Shown one piece after another: positions 7,740 to 21,910 of a stretch of DNA of 64,000 bases. Origin of the DNA: Zonotrichia leucophrys gambelii (lineage: Eukaryota > Chordata > Aves > Passeriformes > Passerellidae); contig NC_088175.1 in assembly GCF_028769735.1 (NCBI RefSeq), positions 6,572,001 to 6,636,000 on the forward strand, in the 5' to 3' direction. Each line of letters begins with the position of its first letter. Within the stretch, counting starts at the first letter, position 1. The position numbers and the translations under genes were made by a program. Below the pieces are notes generated by a model. That model ran no database searches. It was given only the letters and a program-made list of their open reading frames with translations, and was not told the DNA's origin.

Positions 7740-10700
7740 ACGCCTCTGGTCTCCTTGAAACTTAGTCTGGCTGTCCGCGAAGACAGAATTTGGGGCTTAT
7801 CTTCAGAAGTCTAAAGAATTCTCAGTGATTCCCATCAGAGCTCCAACACTTTCAGGAAAGACTCAGTGAAGGCAGGGAAAGTATAATACTGTTCTGGTTC
7901 TGAGGTTTGAGAATTCAAAAAAGACCCCACCAAAATGCCCCTAAGTGTATCTCTAGTAGTGACGGAACAAATCAAGAAAAAGCATTAGTTTTACCACAAG
8001 GCACTTTAAATTCGGCATTTTATTCTGTGAGTGTACATTTCTCTTTTGTATCTCTTTATTCTTCCTTTGTGCTGTCCCTTAAGGAAATAGATTGGCTATT
8101 TCTTATTCTCTGTGTTTCTTCTAGTTCATTGGTTTCCTTTAAAGAAGTTCTGCCTGGTTTTTAGGATTCCTGAGGGACCTGTTTTTGTCTGCTGATGCAG
8201 TGCTTTCTTCCCTGAGACCTCATTTACTAATTTGCCAGCCTTTATGGGAAGCAACTAGAGATCCTTATACCATGGTGAGAAAACTACAATGGGCTAATTC
8301 AAGATTACCTTCTTGAAAATGCACACTGGAAAACGCTCATTAGCTTCAGATTGTCCATGTAGTGGCATTTCAAGACAGTCATGTCATGTAGGTTGAAAAA
8401 GTTTGCTGCTAGCATTGCTGCCTTTTAGTTTTGACCAAGAGTGGAGAAAGTGAAGGACAGAAAAAGGAAGAGTAGAAAATTGGGTTAAAAGAGACCACTC
8501 AGGGAGTGAGGTGTGAGAGGCAGACACTGCTTTTTTGAGATCCTCCAGAAGCTTTGGTATCTGAGATAAGCCATGCCTATCTGACTCCATAGGCACAGAT
8601 TGCATCCCTGCCTTTTCTGCTTGTCTTGCTTTTCTTTTACTGAAACATTTAATGTTTTGAAAAGATTACTGTGCCTCACAGCTTTTGCTGTTGCTCACCA
8701 GACCAAGCCTTGCTGGGGTATTGGCAATGGTACCCCAGAGAATGTGGAGTGCTAACGATGACAACTGAATCCTTTACCCTGCCCTTCTGTGAGCCTGTGC
8801 TTCTGTAGGTAAAAATTAGCAGCTCTTTGTCTGTTCACTTTGCTTCTATTCTTAGTTATTTGTTCACACTCAGGTTGTTACAGGTCCAAGGTTGCTTATT
8901 CTTCCCTGAATTGGTAAGTTCTCTGCTTGCTGACGTAGATCCCTTCCAGGTTAGACCTTTTTGCATTTTTGGACCAAGAGATAACCTGGGTAGTTAAAAG
9001 GGTTCCAAGCATTCTGTCATTTCTGTGATACTCCAGTGTTACCATGACCAACTAGTAAAGCAATGCTTTAGTCCTTCTGCCTTCTATCCTAGAAATTTCT
9101 CCTTGTATTCTTTCTTCAGACCTCAAGAGTAAAGAATCTGTAGAAGTCATAGGATTTATTCGAACACTCATCAATGTCAAATTATCTTCTCTAATTTGCA
9201 TTGTAAATAGGGGCTTTGACATATGATGACACATCTTCTATTTTCTGAGATATCTACTGAATACCTGCTGTATTGCTCAAACCTGACATCTTGCAAAAGA
9301 TCATCAGGAAAATCTGTTTCTCACAATGCTATGTACAATGTTGTAATGGCCATTGCAAAGGTCAATTTTTGTATTTTTCTCGCTTTTCAGGCTTTTTTTA
9401 ATTGATACACTGTTAAGCAAAAACTACCTAATTTTTAGAACAACTCTACTTCTTACTCTCCTGTGTCTCAGGGATGCCTCAGATTACTGAAAATAGGAAA
9501 AATTTTAATTTTCCCATATCTTCTACTTTCTTCAACTGTTATCTAAGCAAAACTTGCTAATTTTATTGCTAAGAGGCCATAATCCTTTTCTTTTAGAGTC
9601 TCTCTGTTGGAACAGAATCTGCCCAGATACTAATCCAAAAATAATTTCAGAACAGAAACCCAACATTCTGTAAATCCAGGCTAATTTTCTTCTCTTCCCT
9701 CCTTCCACCTGAGTAAACCAAGCTGAAAATCATTTTTAGTTGGCTTGTTTACTGCCAAAAGCACTCTGATCCAAACCTCCATTGTCTCCTTCTTGAAAAT
9801 TACAGTAACTGTGTTCAATTTTTCAGATCTTAGTGATTTCTACTCAGGACAACCTTAATTTTTTTTACCTTTTTGTGTCTTTCCATTAGAAATTGTAAAG
9901 GAAAGAATCTTGTGCAATAGATGTCTGGGTATGGAGATCATCCAAGGTATAAAGACTGCACTTGTTTCTTCACCTAAATATACTTGAGTGGTGTGTGCAC
10001 ATGGAGAAGCACTGGTCTAGTGATCTCCTAACTGTGATTATTGGGAAACAGACAGTTTCATGGAAATCTTGGGAGATTTCCTTTGGAACTGATTATAGGA
10101 ATCAGGGGCATCAATCATCCAAGAAATTGACAGCAACAACTGAATCAAGAAATAAGTCTCTAAGGATCCTTGTCTAGAACTAATAAAATACTTCATTTGT
10201 TCCAAGAAAATGGCACACAGCTATCCTTCATTCTTACACAGGAATAAGAAACATGTTCATGGACTGAAATAATGGAAAAGGCAGATTGAGATTGAGAATT
10301 AAACTCGGCAAGAACTTCCTCTTGCACACTGAACATAGAAACAGAGTTCTTCATCCTTCTGGTCAGCAGTGTGCAAAGAGCTTTGCAAAGTCTGAAAATG
10401 CAGAAACAACAAGAAATACTTGAAGTTATGTCCTGGCTAGGAGCTCTTGTACTCCCAAGATCCTGTTTGCCTACTACTCTAACATATTTTGACTGAAGAG
10501 AAGTACAATTACATTTTTATTTCACTGTTGCAAGAATCTGAGGCTGGAGAATCTGCATCAGTGACAAGAAACACAAAGCAATTAATTCGTATTACAGCTC
10601 CTGAGGGTCCCTGAAAACTCTGCTAGCTGGAATCTGAGGCTATCAGCAGTGCCACAAACCATAAAACAAATGAGACCTCGCATGGTAGGGTGAAATAAGT

Positions 10701-12589
10701 TTGATTAATTTGGACTACCCTGATACATATTGCAAAGAGAAAGGAAAAAATATCAATTACAGGGCAGTGCCACCTGCCTGGCCCTTTTGTGAATTACTGT
10801 ATCAGAAACTCTGTCAGTGGAGATGCTTATCTTTCATTCCGTTGAAGTGACCTCATCAGCCATGAATATACACAGCTATGAAGTTCTAGGCTGTGTTACC
10901 TGATTTTACAAGTGCTGTCCATTAGAAGAAAGCTCATCAGAGGCAGCTGGAGCCTTGAGGAACTATTTTTCACTCTTTCTGTAAGGCTGTCCTATCCTTA
11001 GGTGTGCTGGGGGCAGATGGGCTGACCCAGCCCGCACTCTAGCTGGGTTTGAGCAGAGCATCCTCTCTCTCCTTTGCCTCTCACCCCTGCCGTGTCCCAG
11101 ATGCACTGTGGCATTTGTGCCCCCATGCCAGCCTGACTGGTGCTGCCTCTGGCTCCTCAGTGAGCTGACTCAGTGCACTGAGCTGGCAGGTGACTGACAA
11201 GAAAAACATGAAATTATTCTTGCTGTCACCATACCCTTTTCAAAAATGTGTTTGTGCACTCACAGAAGGCAACAGGTGAATGCCTGCAGACATCAGTGGG
11301 GAGACAGGCACCTTGTCCAGTTCTGGCTGCATAAACCAGAAAGTTTTTCTTCACAGAATAGATTTCACTGCACAGAAAAGTTGCAGCTATCGCCAGTGAG
11401 CTAGAGATTGCCAAAATATATTATTTTTAGCATGGTAAATATTCCCCATTGGATTGGTAGCCAAAATGTGTAGAGCTAAAATACACAGCAATAATTTACA
11501 GGAGTTAAAGCCAAGTTCATTCCCTTGCCTAGTACTGAAAATCCTCACAGGCTCCCTCTCTAACTATTATCAAAGCAGTAGCTCAGTGCTATCTATCACC
11601 CAATTACTATAGCACAGAGAATTCTGCCAGCTGTTTTGGAAAGTATATTATATGAAATCTTGGCTGCTCTGAGGACTGAGGCAAAACTTCCATCACTAGA
11701 GCAGCTTTCTGCTGTCTGTAGCAAACTTGATCAAAAAATAGATGTGATTTTCCCTTTTCTCTGTGTGAGGAATGTCAGAGATGTTGCCATCCCTGAGATC
11801 ATAGTCTAGCTCTGCTTTGATATTTTAAGGAAGTAGACCTAAATGTAGAAATTTTCAGTAAGTTTCTACATTCAGAGTCTTCTGTCAGATGTATGAACTT
11901 AGCAATTAAAATACAGGGTCAAGAAATAATACATAAAAAGCAAAGCAAGACAACAGCAAAAAACTTTTTTTTTTCTAGTAGTTTTTTCCATCCTATTATT
12001 TCACAGCATAAAAAGCTGAGAAACTGGAGGACCGTAGGTATAAAATAAAATACATTCAAGAAAGACATGACTCTGTCACTAATACAAACAAAAATGAAAT
12101 CTTATCTTAAGCTGTTACAAAAAAGAATACATCTTTATGTGCATTTAAAGAAATCTAAGCAAAGGCATCCTTCAAAGATCTGGAAGAGTATCACTGTCAT
12201 TTTATATAGGAGTAGTGGGGTGCCTGTTCTTGAAATATAGAAAAGCATAGAGAGTTATAGAATAACATGTTCATTAAATGACACTGTGAGAATCATGACT
12301 AGATGTTTTAGTATAAAACCAGAGAAATTATAAGAGATGGATCCATCATGATGTATGAAACCAGGAAATACAAAAATGCAAGAACTTGTAGCAGACAGAA
12401 GTAATGGTCAGTACTGTACTTGGAAGAGTAATTAATTTAGCCTGGGTATATAGATATTTTTTTCTAACACTGAGGTTGATCAGACAGTATAACAATTTGT
12501 CTCTACCAGAGTAAAGGCAAAATAATTAATTAGGTGTCTTTAAGGGAAGGTTAAGTACACTTATGAGGAGACTAATATAAAACCATAAT
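7740..12589. other. Intergenic DNA upstream of DLK1, no gene recognised
   Basis: AT-rich single-copy-looking sequence. ORFs are short and lack coding character. A G+C-richer patch at 10980-11200 has no recognisable family. No CR1 tail, LTR or tandem repeat longer than a short homopolymer was seen. Confidence 0.6.
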
Positions 12590-12664
12590 TGCTTGAAGCA
12601 GGTGTTTGGATTAGATTATCCAAGATGTCCCTTTCAACGCCATCATTTATGATCCTGTGATATC
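12590..12664 (+). mobile_element. CR1 LINE 3' terminal fragment
   Basis: TTAGATTATCCAAGATGTCC, then CTTTCAACGCCATCATTTAT and ATCCTGTGATA, form a diverged version of the CR1 3' end, which runs into short ATTCTGTGA-type tail repeats. Only the last 70 bp or so is recognisable. Confidence 0.75.
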
Positions 12665-15600
12665 TTTTCGTCAGGCAAACATTCCCTTGCAAGCTGTTAT
12701 TTAAAAAAAGCCTGAATCCTAGGGATTTTTAAAGGGTGGTTGACAGCCTGACAGATGTCAGTGGTAATTAGGAAGTTTTTATCATAGCATGTCTGATACA
12801 TCCAGCCTGCTATACCAACCTGGAGATGCAGATAATGTTCAATTTGTAAATCACATCACCTTGTTATGTGTTATTTTCCTACACTGTGAAAGATTTGGTG
12901 CAGTGAATACAAGTGGAGATTCTTACTGGTCAGCCAGTAAACAGAACAATTTTTCTGGCCTTATTAGTTGAATTGCGTCTTAAAATATATTTTTAAGTAT
13001 TTGCCTGAGGCTAGAAAAATAATTTTACTTCCTACATAAAACATAACAAGATCTGAGACTACATTTCTGGACAGGGACTGACTGTGTTTTCTCCAAAGGG
13101 GAGAAAGCAAGAGAGGGAAAAACAATCTCTCTATTAAAGCACAATGTTCTTATGGTTTTCTGAACTGACAGAATAAATTATTCTGTCTTCTGAGTGGAAG
13201 GGACATTTATAAAGAAAAATGGACAATTCACTGTGAGACAGACCTATATCAAAATGAATAGCTTAGTTTTATCTTCATGGACTTTGAAATGATAGAGAGC
13301 CATCCAGGACTAAATTTTTGAGAGAGGAGGAAATTCAACATTGAACCACTATTCATGTCTTTTGGAAAATTGTCTACATATGAATAACACAGAAAGAGGA
13401 AGCACTGCCATATATATCTGAGTGTGTGTAAAATTTATTTAAATTTGGTCTTTTTAAGAGCTTTCTCTCTTTCTCTATGCTAACTATATATGGAGAATGA
13501 ACAGAAAACACACAGATCTAGAGGAAGTATGTGACAGAAAAATAAATGCAGGAAGAAATATCTTATAAAATCATCATTTATCAAAACAGAATGGAGGTAC
13601 TCTGACAATGTACAACCTTTGCACTCTGAAAATTCCAGTGTGCTCTGATTCTAACAGTTTCAACCTGAACTCTAATACTTAGAGGAGCCTGCTGTTCTTA
13701 AAGCCTTGAACTGTCCCTGATGGAGGCTTTAGGTGACAAAAAATAAATGAAAAATAATTCACATGCTTTTCTAGACTCATTACTGCTGTCAGAACTCTGG
13801 CTGGTATTCAGTTTTCAATTTTGTCTTGATCTCAGCTGGATTTTTTGCAAACTACAGAAGCAAGCTGTTATTTTCAGTCTTAGTGCTTTCTCTGATTTTG
13901 AGGCATTTTAAGGGAAAGATGCTGCATTTTCTTCATTTTATACAAGTTGTAACAGATCCATTGCTGTTATTTATACACCCTCACATATGGGTATGTTCTG
14001 CTGATTCTGTCACATGACAAAAATGTTTCCTGTGTTTTTGCTTTGTTTTTCTTCTGGCAAAGAGACCAGATCATTCCTCTACTCTGTGTTTTTTGGATTT
14101 TTTGTTGGTTTTTGCTCAGCTTTCTTCAAAATATGTTTATTTTTTCAAATTTCTGGGGGGTTTTTTTAGTACACATACACTAATTCTAAAAATCAGGTGA
14201 GCTTAACTCTGGAGTAGTCCTAATTCATGGGGTTTTTCATAGTTCTCCCTTCTTATAATATAAATGTCTCTAGGCTGTACAGTTCTTTCCTTTTCCATGC
14301 TGTTTCTAATTAGTTTTTCTTCTGCTACTTTTTTAATGTGGTGTCTTATCATTATGGTTTTCATTGCTCTCTCTAATGATACCATTAAGCTGTAAAATGG
14401 AACCTGAACTATATTGTATTTGCATTATTATGGTTAACTTGCATTTTTTCTAGGTCTATTTAGTCTTTAATTTGTTACAGGATATTATATAACCATTGCT
14501 TGAAAATGATCAATTTTGATGAAATTTCTACTGTTCTCTATCAATGCATTTTTTTCCTCCTGGGTGAGGGACACATGAAGAAACTGCCTCAAGACTATCA
14601 TTCCACTTGTAAATGTGAGGATAAGATTTTATAATAATTGGTGCCATAAAAATAATTATTTGAGAATTAAAAAGAACCCAAACCAGAAGGAATATCTGAG
14701 GGGAATAATAAAGCAGAATAGGCCAAAACAGTCATTCTTGCCATAGCCAGGAGCTCTTTCACTCAGTCTAGCATCAAGGCCAAAGAAAATAGAGATTGGC
14801 AAATTGTCAGCCCTTTATACACAAGTAATATCAAGAAAGAAATTTTCACAAAGATATACAACAGGTTTCCTTTAGTTGAGTTCATGTGTCAGCTCTGCAC
14901 TTCCCAGGAAATTTTTTTCTTTCTAGCCTTATGCTGAAAGAATTTTAAAGTGAAGGACAAATGTTTGTTAATGGTGCCACAATAATATATTTTAAATTGT
15001 TAATGGTGGTAAACACTTGCAGTCAGGAAGCCTGAAAAGTTTTGCATAACAAAAAGCATGACTGCCCTGTAATTCCAGTGTCAGATCTAAGATAATCTAT
15101 AACTTTGGGAATGCAATTTTCAGTGAAAAATTTTAAATGAAACAAATTAATTACTTTAGGAAGTTTATCCAGTACTTAGTACATATTGATGAAGAATGCT
15201 AAGTGATAGGAATTATTTATAAAGCATGGTTTGAGATTAATGCTAGAAATTAATTAAACAAGAATTTAATTGTTGTTCTTATTGTGCGGGAAACACCTCC
15301 AATCCTTGGTGGTGAAAAACAAGTGAGGTGGCCAAAGCAAGAGTGAATTAATTGTGGTCTGTTTTTTCCCAAAACAAACTGACTAATAGAATTTTTTTAT
15401 CTGACTAATAGGATTTTTTGCAAATCATATAAAAGTAAATACCTTGATAAGCAAGAAAATGTTTGCTGAGATCCTACATTTGCACTGGTTTGTGGTTGGT
15501 TCCATTTCACAGAGAGAAAAGCTGAGGCACAGAGAAATAAAGTAACTAGTTCAAACTCACATTTGTCATGCTAAGTCAGGCATGATCAGATCTTCTGCAT

Positions 15601-18384
15601 CCCTCTTTCTTCTTTTTATTATTATATAATAATAAGAACCTTAATAATAAAGTTCACCTTTGGAGTGAACTCCAGATGGGGAAAGAGGAAGAAAGAAATT
15701 GGGCATAAAAAGTAAAAGGAGCTATCTGGTACAGGCCATGATAAAAATTGGAACTAAATGCAGAATTCCCTCACATTCTGAATTCCCAATGATGGCTGTT
15801 GGCAAGGGAAATACAGATTCTTTTTGTCAGAAGTGGGCACAGTTTCAGTTTCCTGAACTAATATGAACTATGGATCTTCTGTGCTCATGTTCTTGGAACA
15901 GTGATATTTTTATGTTTGTCTTCTTTATTACTGCTAGCATGAACTATAGTAGCTATACATTGCTCATTCTTGTTTCTCTAAACTAATTAAATGCTTCATC
16001 TGCATATTGCTTGTGAATTTGAATGTATGCACAATTATGATATTTCTCTTCCAAGTACAATAATCAGTAGGCATTTTGTTCAAATGTGTATTTTTCCAGC
16101 TATTCCCTTTGAATCTTCAAACAGAAATGTGTCATAAATCTTTTGAATCCTGTTCTCTTGCATAATACAATAACATGGAATCACTTTGTTTTTTGTTTAT
16201 TAATGGTCACCATTACTACCATATAGATTTTGCTCTAGTCTCCCTGTTATACTTTATGAAATTAAATTTGTAGATGGGGGAAAAACAGCGGACACAATAG
16301 GGCTTTGGGAACTGGAAACAGAAGAAAAAATCTCTAATATGTTACATGATTGCTGGCTTGCATTTTGCTTACTATAGGCAAAAGCCTCCAGTGACAAGGA
16401 AGAGAATAAATAGCTCTTCCTTTAACTGCAGCTTTGGAAAGCAGTGTAAAGCATGTCTGATATGAAAGGCACAACAGTGCTTTCAATTATGTTTTCATAA
16501 ATGCAGAGAACTACTGATATTTTTTCTGATATGAGCAATGTATTTTATTACTTTTTCATCTGCTTGTGTCTTTGTTATGCATTTGTGTCTTGTTTTTATA
16601 GCTGTGTCTTACTTTGAGTTTATAAATGTCTTTGTTCAAGGGCTGTCTTTTTACACTGCATTTCTAAAATAACAGTGCCTGTGATAGGCTCCTAGGAATT
16701 TTGACAATACGAAGATGATGTAACATTTGTGTTGCATTAAAGATCTTGCTACTGCAGACAGGACTGTAATCTGTCTGCAAAGGGGACTGAAGAAGAAGAT
16801 AGAGAGACACTTTTTACTCAGAAAAAATGGGAAAGAACACAATAATGAAAGCAGGACAACAAACTAGGACACAACCACGACAAAATAACATGACCATGAT
16901 GATCCAGGAAAGAGTTCACTATCCCCATGACTCTGAGGGATGGGGCTTTCTTATTGCTTCAGCATTTGTTTGTGTCTGTTGGAGAAAATATGTACAAAAC
17001 CTGTGTAATGTTATATTATTATTTTGCTTTTGAGGCTGAAAAGTCAAGCCCTCAATGGATGGGAAATGAGGCAAGCTTAATTTGACTTTTTGTGATTATG
17101 CTTTCTAATTCCATCTGCAATCTCATCATTACATACTGTGTTTTTTTCTTGCCACATCTGCCTGATTGAGTGCTCACTTTTTAAATAGCTTTTCAGTATT
17201 TTGTTTACTCATGTGGCTTCTGTGCCTTACCTCTTGCATTTTTCAAAACCTGTTCTGAAAAGTTGTTGAACTTTTTCTGAGGCTTCTCATGCTGAATGTA
17301 TTAGTGTTCAACCACTTCAAAAATATAAATGAACATATTTTCAGAGCATCTCTGTAATATAAGGCAATACTAGTACATCAAATTTATATCTGGAGAACAG
17401 AGAAACAAAAGAAATAAAAAAGCCCAGCTCCCATTTGTTCTGTGTTGCCAATGGAAGACTTTTTTCAGTGTATTTAGCACATTAGACACTCAAATCACTG
17501 CTCTCAAAGACATGAAAGGCCATGGTGCACAACATCTTATCAGTTCAGGTTCAAGTGGGATACCAGAAAATGAGTAGATGTAATTGCCACACATGAACAG
17601 TTTGGCTCTAGCCACTTGCCTGGCATTGCTGACATCATGGAGAGAGCAGGGCAGAACACAATTCTGCAGAAGCTTTAAAGTGAGGTCAGTCTTCGTCCTC
17701 CTGCTTCCCTCTCTACAGAGCTTCTGCCCTGTGGGCCTGTGGACTGGACACTTTTCACAGCACAGCCATGGCTCATTTTCACAACATACTGCTCCATGAT
17801 ACTGAGCCCTGATTCCTGGTGCAGGTTTTTGATGGCTTATTTGTTTTTAAATCAGAAACGGGAGCAGAATATCCCATAAGGTGATATCAGGCTGGAGTCT
17901 TCATTGTTTGCCTGCATGTTTGCAACAATTACAGCTACTTCACAGAACGCTGCAGCTTGAAGCTGGTGAGGGAATTCCCAGTCACGGCAGGTCCTCATTC
18001 TTGATGAAGCAATGAGAGCCTTTACTGAGGAGTTTTACAGATATTCTCTGAGAGCATGTGAAGGGTGAGACATGAATTTTTAATTCCATTCCAGGCATAG
18101 TTCTTGCTCTCGCTCCTTAAGATCACTCCTTTCTGCTCATGTTTCCAACATTTCTTCTTTAGAGTATTTTATAGCTCAGTCTCCATTATGCTTTCCTGGA
18201 TTTCTCACATCAGTGTTCCTTTAGAAACAATCCCACTTTCTCCTCTCCTAAACTTTGTGCTGTTCTTCTCCTTCAGTCCCCACTCTGAAAATATCTACCC
18301 ACTGGCTTTGAGCCATCTTTTTCTTCCACAGGAAAGATGAAAGGAAACTCATTATCAGGGTGTGTGGGGATGGGGGAATGTCCT
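12665..18384. other. Intergenic DNA, one MIR-like relic, otherwise unassigned
   Basis: AT-rich sequence with a possible MIR SINE at 15500-15585, listed separately. A short AT-rich ATTATTATATAATAATAA inverted stretch lies near 15618. I see no exon with plausible splice sites and no LTR. Confidence 0.55.
15500..15585 (-). mobile_element. MIR-like ancient SINE fragment
   Basis: TTTCACAGAGAGAAAAGCTG followed by AGGCACAGAGA, then AAAGTAACTAGTTCAAACTC and ACATTTG, is the complement of the MIR core words. In MIR the order is tRNA-derived head, then the CCTTGGGCAAGT..., CTCTGTGCCTCAGTTTCC and CATCTGTAAAATGGG words. Divergence is high, as expected for a relic of an amniote-wide SINE. Confidence 0.65.
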
Positions 18385-18624
18385 AAAATGAAAGAGGGTA
18401 GACTCAGATTAGACATAAGGAAGAATTCTTTACTGTGAGGGTGATAAGGCACTGGCACAGGTTGCCCAGAGAAGTGGATGCTGCATCCCTAGGAGTGTTC
18501 AAGGTCAGTTGGATGGGGTTTGAGCAGCTTAGTCTAGTGGAAGTTGTGCCTGTCCATGGCAGAGTTGTTGGGAGCTGCATGATCCTTAAGGTCTCTCCCA
18601 GCCTTTTATCATTTTATGGTTCAG
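18385..18624 (+). mobile_element. CR1 LINE 3' fragment, well preserved
   Basis: GACTCAGATTAGACATAAGG, AAGAATTCTTTACTGTGAGG, GGTTGCCCAGAGAAGTGG, GAGTGTTCAAGGTCAGTTGG and TTAAGGTCTCTCCCAGCC appear in the order of bird CR1 3' ends. The copy ends in an ATTTTATGGTTC-like tail. It is truncated at its 5' side, as most CR1 copies are, and is non-coding. Confidence 0.93.
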
Positions 18625-21485
18625 TGACTCTGCTCATCATCTTAAACTCATTTTCTCATCTACTGGTCCTGGGTTTCCTCTTGATCCAGCTCCCATCTCT
18701 AGGCTCTGCTTACCTTTTCAGACTGTCTCAGTCTCATCCCCTCCTTGGGGATCACTGCACTTGAGTCTCTGGCCTGCAACATGCACAGTTATAAACAATA
18801 CCTGTTGAGGTCTTATGTTGCAAACACTAAGAATTTTCTGTTGAGATGTGCAAATGACATTATTTTCAGGGGTTGTATGTTATTTGGAAAAGAACAGATA
18901 TTCATAAGTAAAAAAAGGAATCATGCTCTGAAGAAAATTGTAGCATGCCCTGATAAACTGCATATCCTGCTCTGTACTATGGGGATAGGGCAAAATGTGG
19001 GAAATTTCTTTAAATTTTTTAATAATTACAATAATTTTGGCCCATGTCCATGTCAACCCTATCCTGAATCTTGGAAACATTTCATGAATTTTGGCTGACA
19101 GTAATTATGTAAACTTCAAGAAAATAATTTCTTCATCCAGATGTCTGGCTCACACAATTCCAGGTGGAATAGCTGTAAACTTGATTAAGTTCTCATCTGT
19201 CTGAAAGCAAAGCCCTGTGAGAGAATGTATCTTGCAGTGTGAAATATGGGTGATTCAGAAACAATCCTATCAGAAGCTCTGGAGGGTGGCAGGGTGGGTG
19301 TGAGCCTATAGGACCGCAGGAACAGATGAAGTTTCAGCAAAGAGTTATTACAGAACACAGAAAAGAATGGGAATGAGAAGAACTGTGAGGAGGAGGAGGA
19401 GGAGGAGGAGGAGGAGGAGGAGGGGGAGGCAGTGGAAGAAGAAGAAGAAGAAGATGAAGAAGAAGAAGAAGAAGAAGAAGAAGAAGAAGAAGAAGAAGAA
19501 GAAGAAGAAGAAGAAGAAAAAGAAGACTGGAGCAGTGAGGAAAGCACAGGACGGACAGGGCTGGAAGAAAGCAGCATTCAACAGACACACCACTTCACAA
19601 TCCTCACAGAGCTCCCTCATCCACTTGTCCCACTGAATCACCACATTGCCCAGGTCATTTCATCATAAAATTGGCCTGGCCATCCCCACTTTACTGCCAT
19701 TGTTTTACTAGTGAGTTTATTGCTATTATCTAATAATTTATAGGAGGAGATCATTACTGTTTCCTGGGAGTTGCTTTTGCTCCTGAGCCCTTGTCTACCT
19801 GCTGAGGTCATGGACCTGTGCTTGGCATGTCCCTGGGCAGGCACACAGGCCCAGGGCTTCGCCAAGAGCAGATTGGGAAGGAGACTTGGCTCAGCCCCAC
19901 AGAAGCTCAGAGTCACATCCCCGCTCGTGCTGTGATCTCTCTCACCGTGGAACAATGGGAGTGAGCAGGAGTGGGATGACCCATTTGTTTGGTTGCCATG
20001 ACAATGTGTTACCCAGTGCAGAATGCTGCTCTGAGCAGCCTTGCTGCTTGGCTGCTGTGGGATGATGATGCTCTAAAAAATAGCATAAGAGAGTTGCCCA
20101 TAATCATTTCACTGCACTGCATTGACTTCTGCAAGATGAAAGGTGAAGCTCCTCTGAAGTGACAGGGGTCTGCTCTCAGAATTTAGCCTTTCTTTTTCCT
20201 TGGATTGGATGAACGAGATGGGAATTTATTTATTTATTTTTTAAAAAAATTTCAGTGGCGTTCATTTAATTTCTAATACTGCAAATAAAATACCTAAGGA
20301 AACCAACAGTTTCTTGTAGATGTAAAGACACAACTGTATTCAAATTGCAGCAGAAAGAGGAATACTTTCTCTGGAGTGGAAGCTGCTGAGATCTATAAGT
20401 GGATATACACTGGAAACTTGTATAGATATAGCTGAGATCTGGTTTAGAATGGTGGATAAAGACTGTTCTGTGTTTAATACAGATGAAATAAGCAGCTCTT
20501 GGTCTCCCTACCATGAGCAACTACCTCAGCTGGTGTAGAAAGGAAAAATACTTCACCACCAGCCTATCATCACCCAGAGACTACTTTCTTTAAAGAAATA
20601 CTGGTTTCTCAAATGCAAATCACATAAGATATATGACCTTGAAGGTTTTACTGAGTCTTTGAGGCATTTCCATATGCCTTACTGAATGTTGCAGCTTGTT
20701 ACAAGACAAAGATGACTTTTATATTTAATTTTGTACTTTGTTATAGAAGAGCTTATGATATCATTATTATAATTATTAGCATAATGTGTGTATTGCTGTA
20801 GAACTTAGGTATTCAAAACAAGAGGCTTGTATCAGGCTCTGTACATTTTTGTTTAAACAACTACAGTAATTCTTTTCAAAATGTATGTCAGTGAGCAAGC
20901 ATAAAATGTATCCCTCTAGATCAGATGTAATTTATTGCTATTATTCAGGAGATTTGGGAATATAGCTCCATTCCTGTCACAGGGAGGGACGTGCTTTGCA
21001 AATCTCTTTTCCCTTGACAAAAGCAGCTCTTAGCAACAGGTGATTTCCCTGTGTAACACTCCTGGATCTCTCCTCCCTCTGTTTATTTGCTGTTAACAAG
21101 TTTGCCTCTCCTTGGAATATTTGTTCAAATTGGCTCAAAAACAATGTCAAAGCAAAGTGTTGCATACACATACACATAAGAGATGAAACAATGAGGAATT
21201 GCATTTGGGTTTCTCCTTAGTCTACATGAATATTTTTACTCACCAATTTGACTTGTTTTTCAAGAATGAAGAGCTTCTCTGCCTTTTAATGGAATTTGTT
21301 CAGAAGGAATTTTCTAATTTGTATATCACTGTAAATGGGGTTTACCCATTTCTGGGGTTTACCAAACATAGATGTTGTGAAAAAATAAATTTAAAAAAAT
21401 AGTAACTTTCTTTAATATGATAATTTCTTTTCTAGCCAATGGAAAGGGGAATGAAATTACATATCTGGATGTCAAACAAGCAGTG
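18625..21485. other. Intergenic DNA with a purine microsatellite
   Basis: Apart from the purine tract at 19387-19527, this is unassigned sequence. The 19640-20100 part is somewhat G+C richer. No gene is recognised. Confidence 0.55.
19387..19527. repeat. Compound GGA/GAA polypurine microsatellite
   Basis: About 38 bp of GGA units, a short GGGGGAGGCAGTGG interruption, then more than 80 bp of GAA units with one GAT interruption. One strand is almost all purine. The poly-Glu, poly-Lys and poly-Ser frames across it are artefacts of the repeat. Confidence 0.95.
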
Positions 21486-21910
21486 TGTCCTGGCTTAGGA
21501 GTGATATTCCTACAATTTAGTAGTCCTACTAAAACCATGCTGCTCCTCCCCTCTCACTCCAGTTGAAAGCACAAAAGGCAAAGATCAGAGGTTGAGATAA
21601 GAACAATTTACTGGAAAGAACAATGAGATAAGTAAAGGAGCAGCAACAGCAACAATAATAATAAAAAAAGGTATAAGTCAAATAAACAACTCACACAGAA
21701 GGCCCCCAGTAGTTCCAATCAGCTCTTCCATGACACTGGAAGGAGGGCCCTTTTCCTCAGAAGGGAGAAAAATCCCTTTCCCTGCTGCCCCTGGCAGTGA
21801 TGTGAGCTGATATCAAATAACATCAGGGTCCTGGCCTGGACCCTCATGGCAATTGCAAGAAATAAACCCTGTCCCTGTCTGAAACCAGAACAGGGGCACA
21901 TGAGGATTTA
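21486..21910. mobile_element. Endogenous retrovirus LTR, degraded
   Basis: It starts TGTCCTGGCTTAGGAGTGAT. It continues with ACCATGCTGCTCCTCCCC, GAGATAAGAACAATTTACTG, AACAACTCACACAGAAGG and GATGTGAGCTGATATCAAAT. I recall this word order from songbird LTRs. On the minus strand the AATTTACTGG segment would read CCAGTAAATT, close to a polyadenylation signal, so minus orientation is favoured but not proven. The right end is unclear. No internal coding region. Confidence 0.6.

Noticed and set aside
7047..7814. Open frame of 255 codons on the plus strand over the CpG island
   Set aside because: It crosses the DLK1 first exon antisense and runs through the 9-bp repeat, giving Ser/Ala/Pro/Gly runs. 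Other frames are open over the same bases for the same reason.
19185..19668. Several frames rich in Ser, Phe, Lys or Glu
   Set aside because: All are translations of the GGA/GAA microsatellite.
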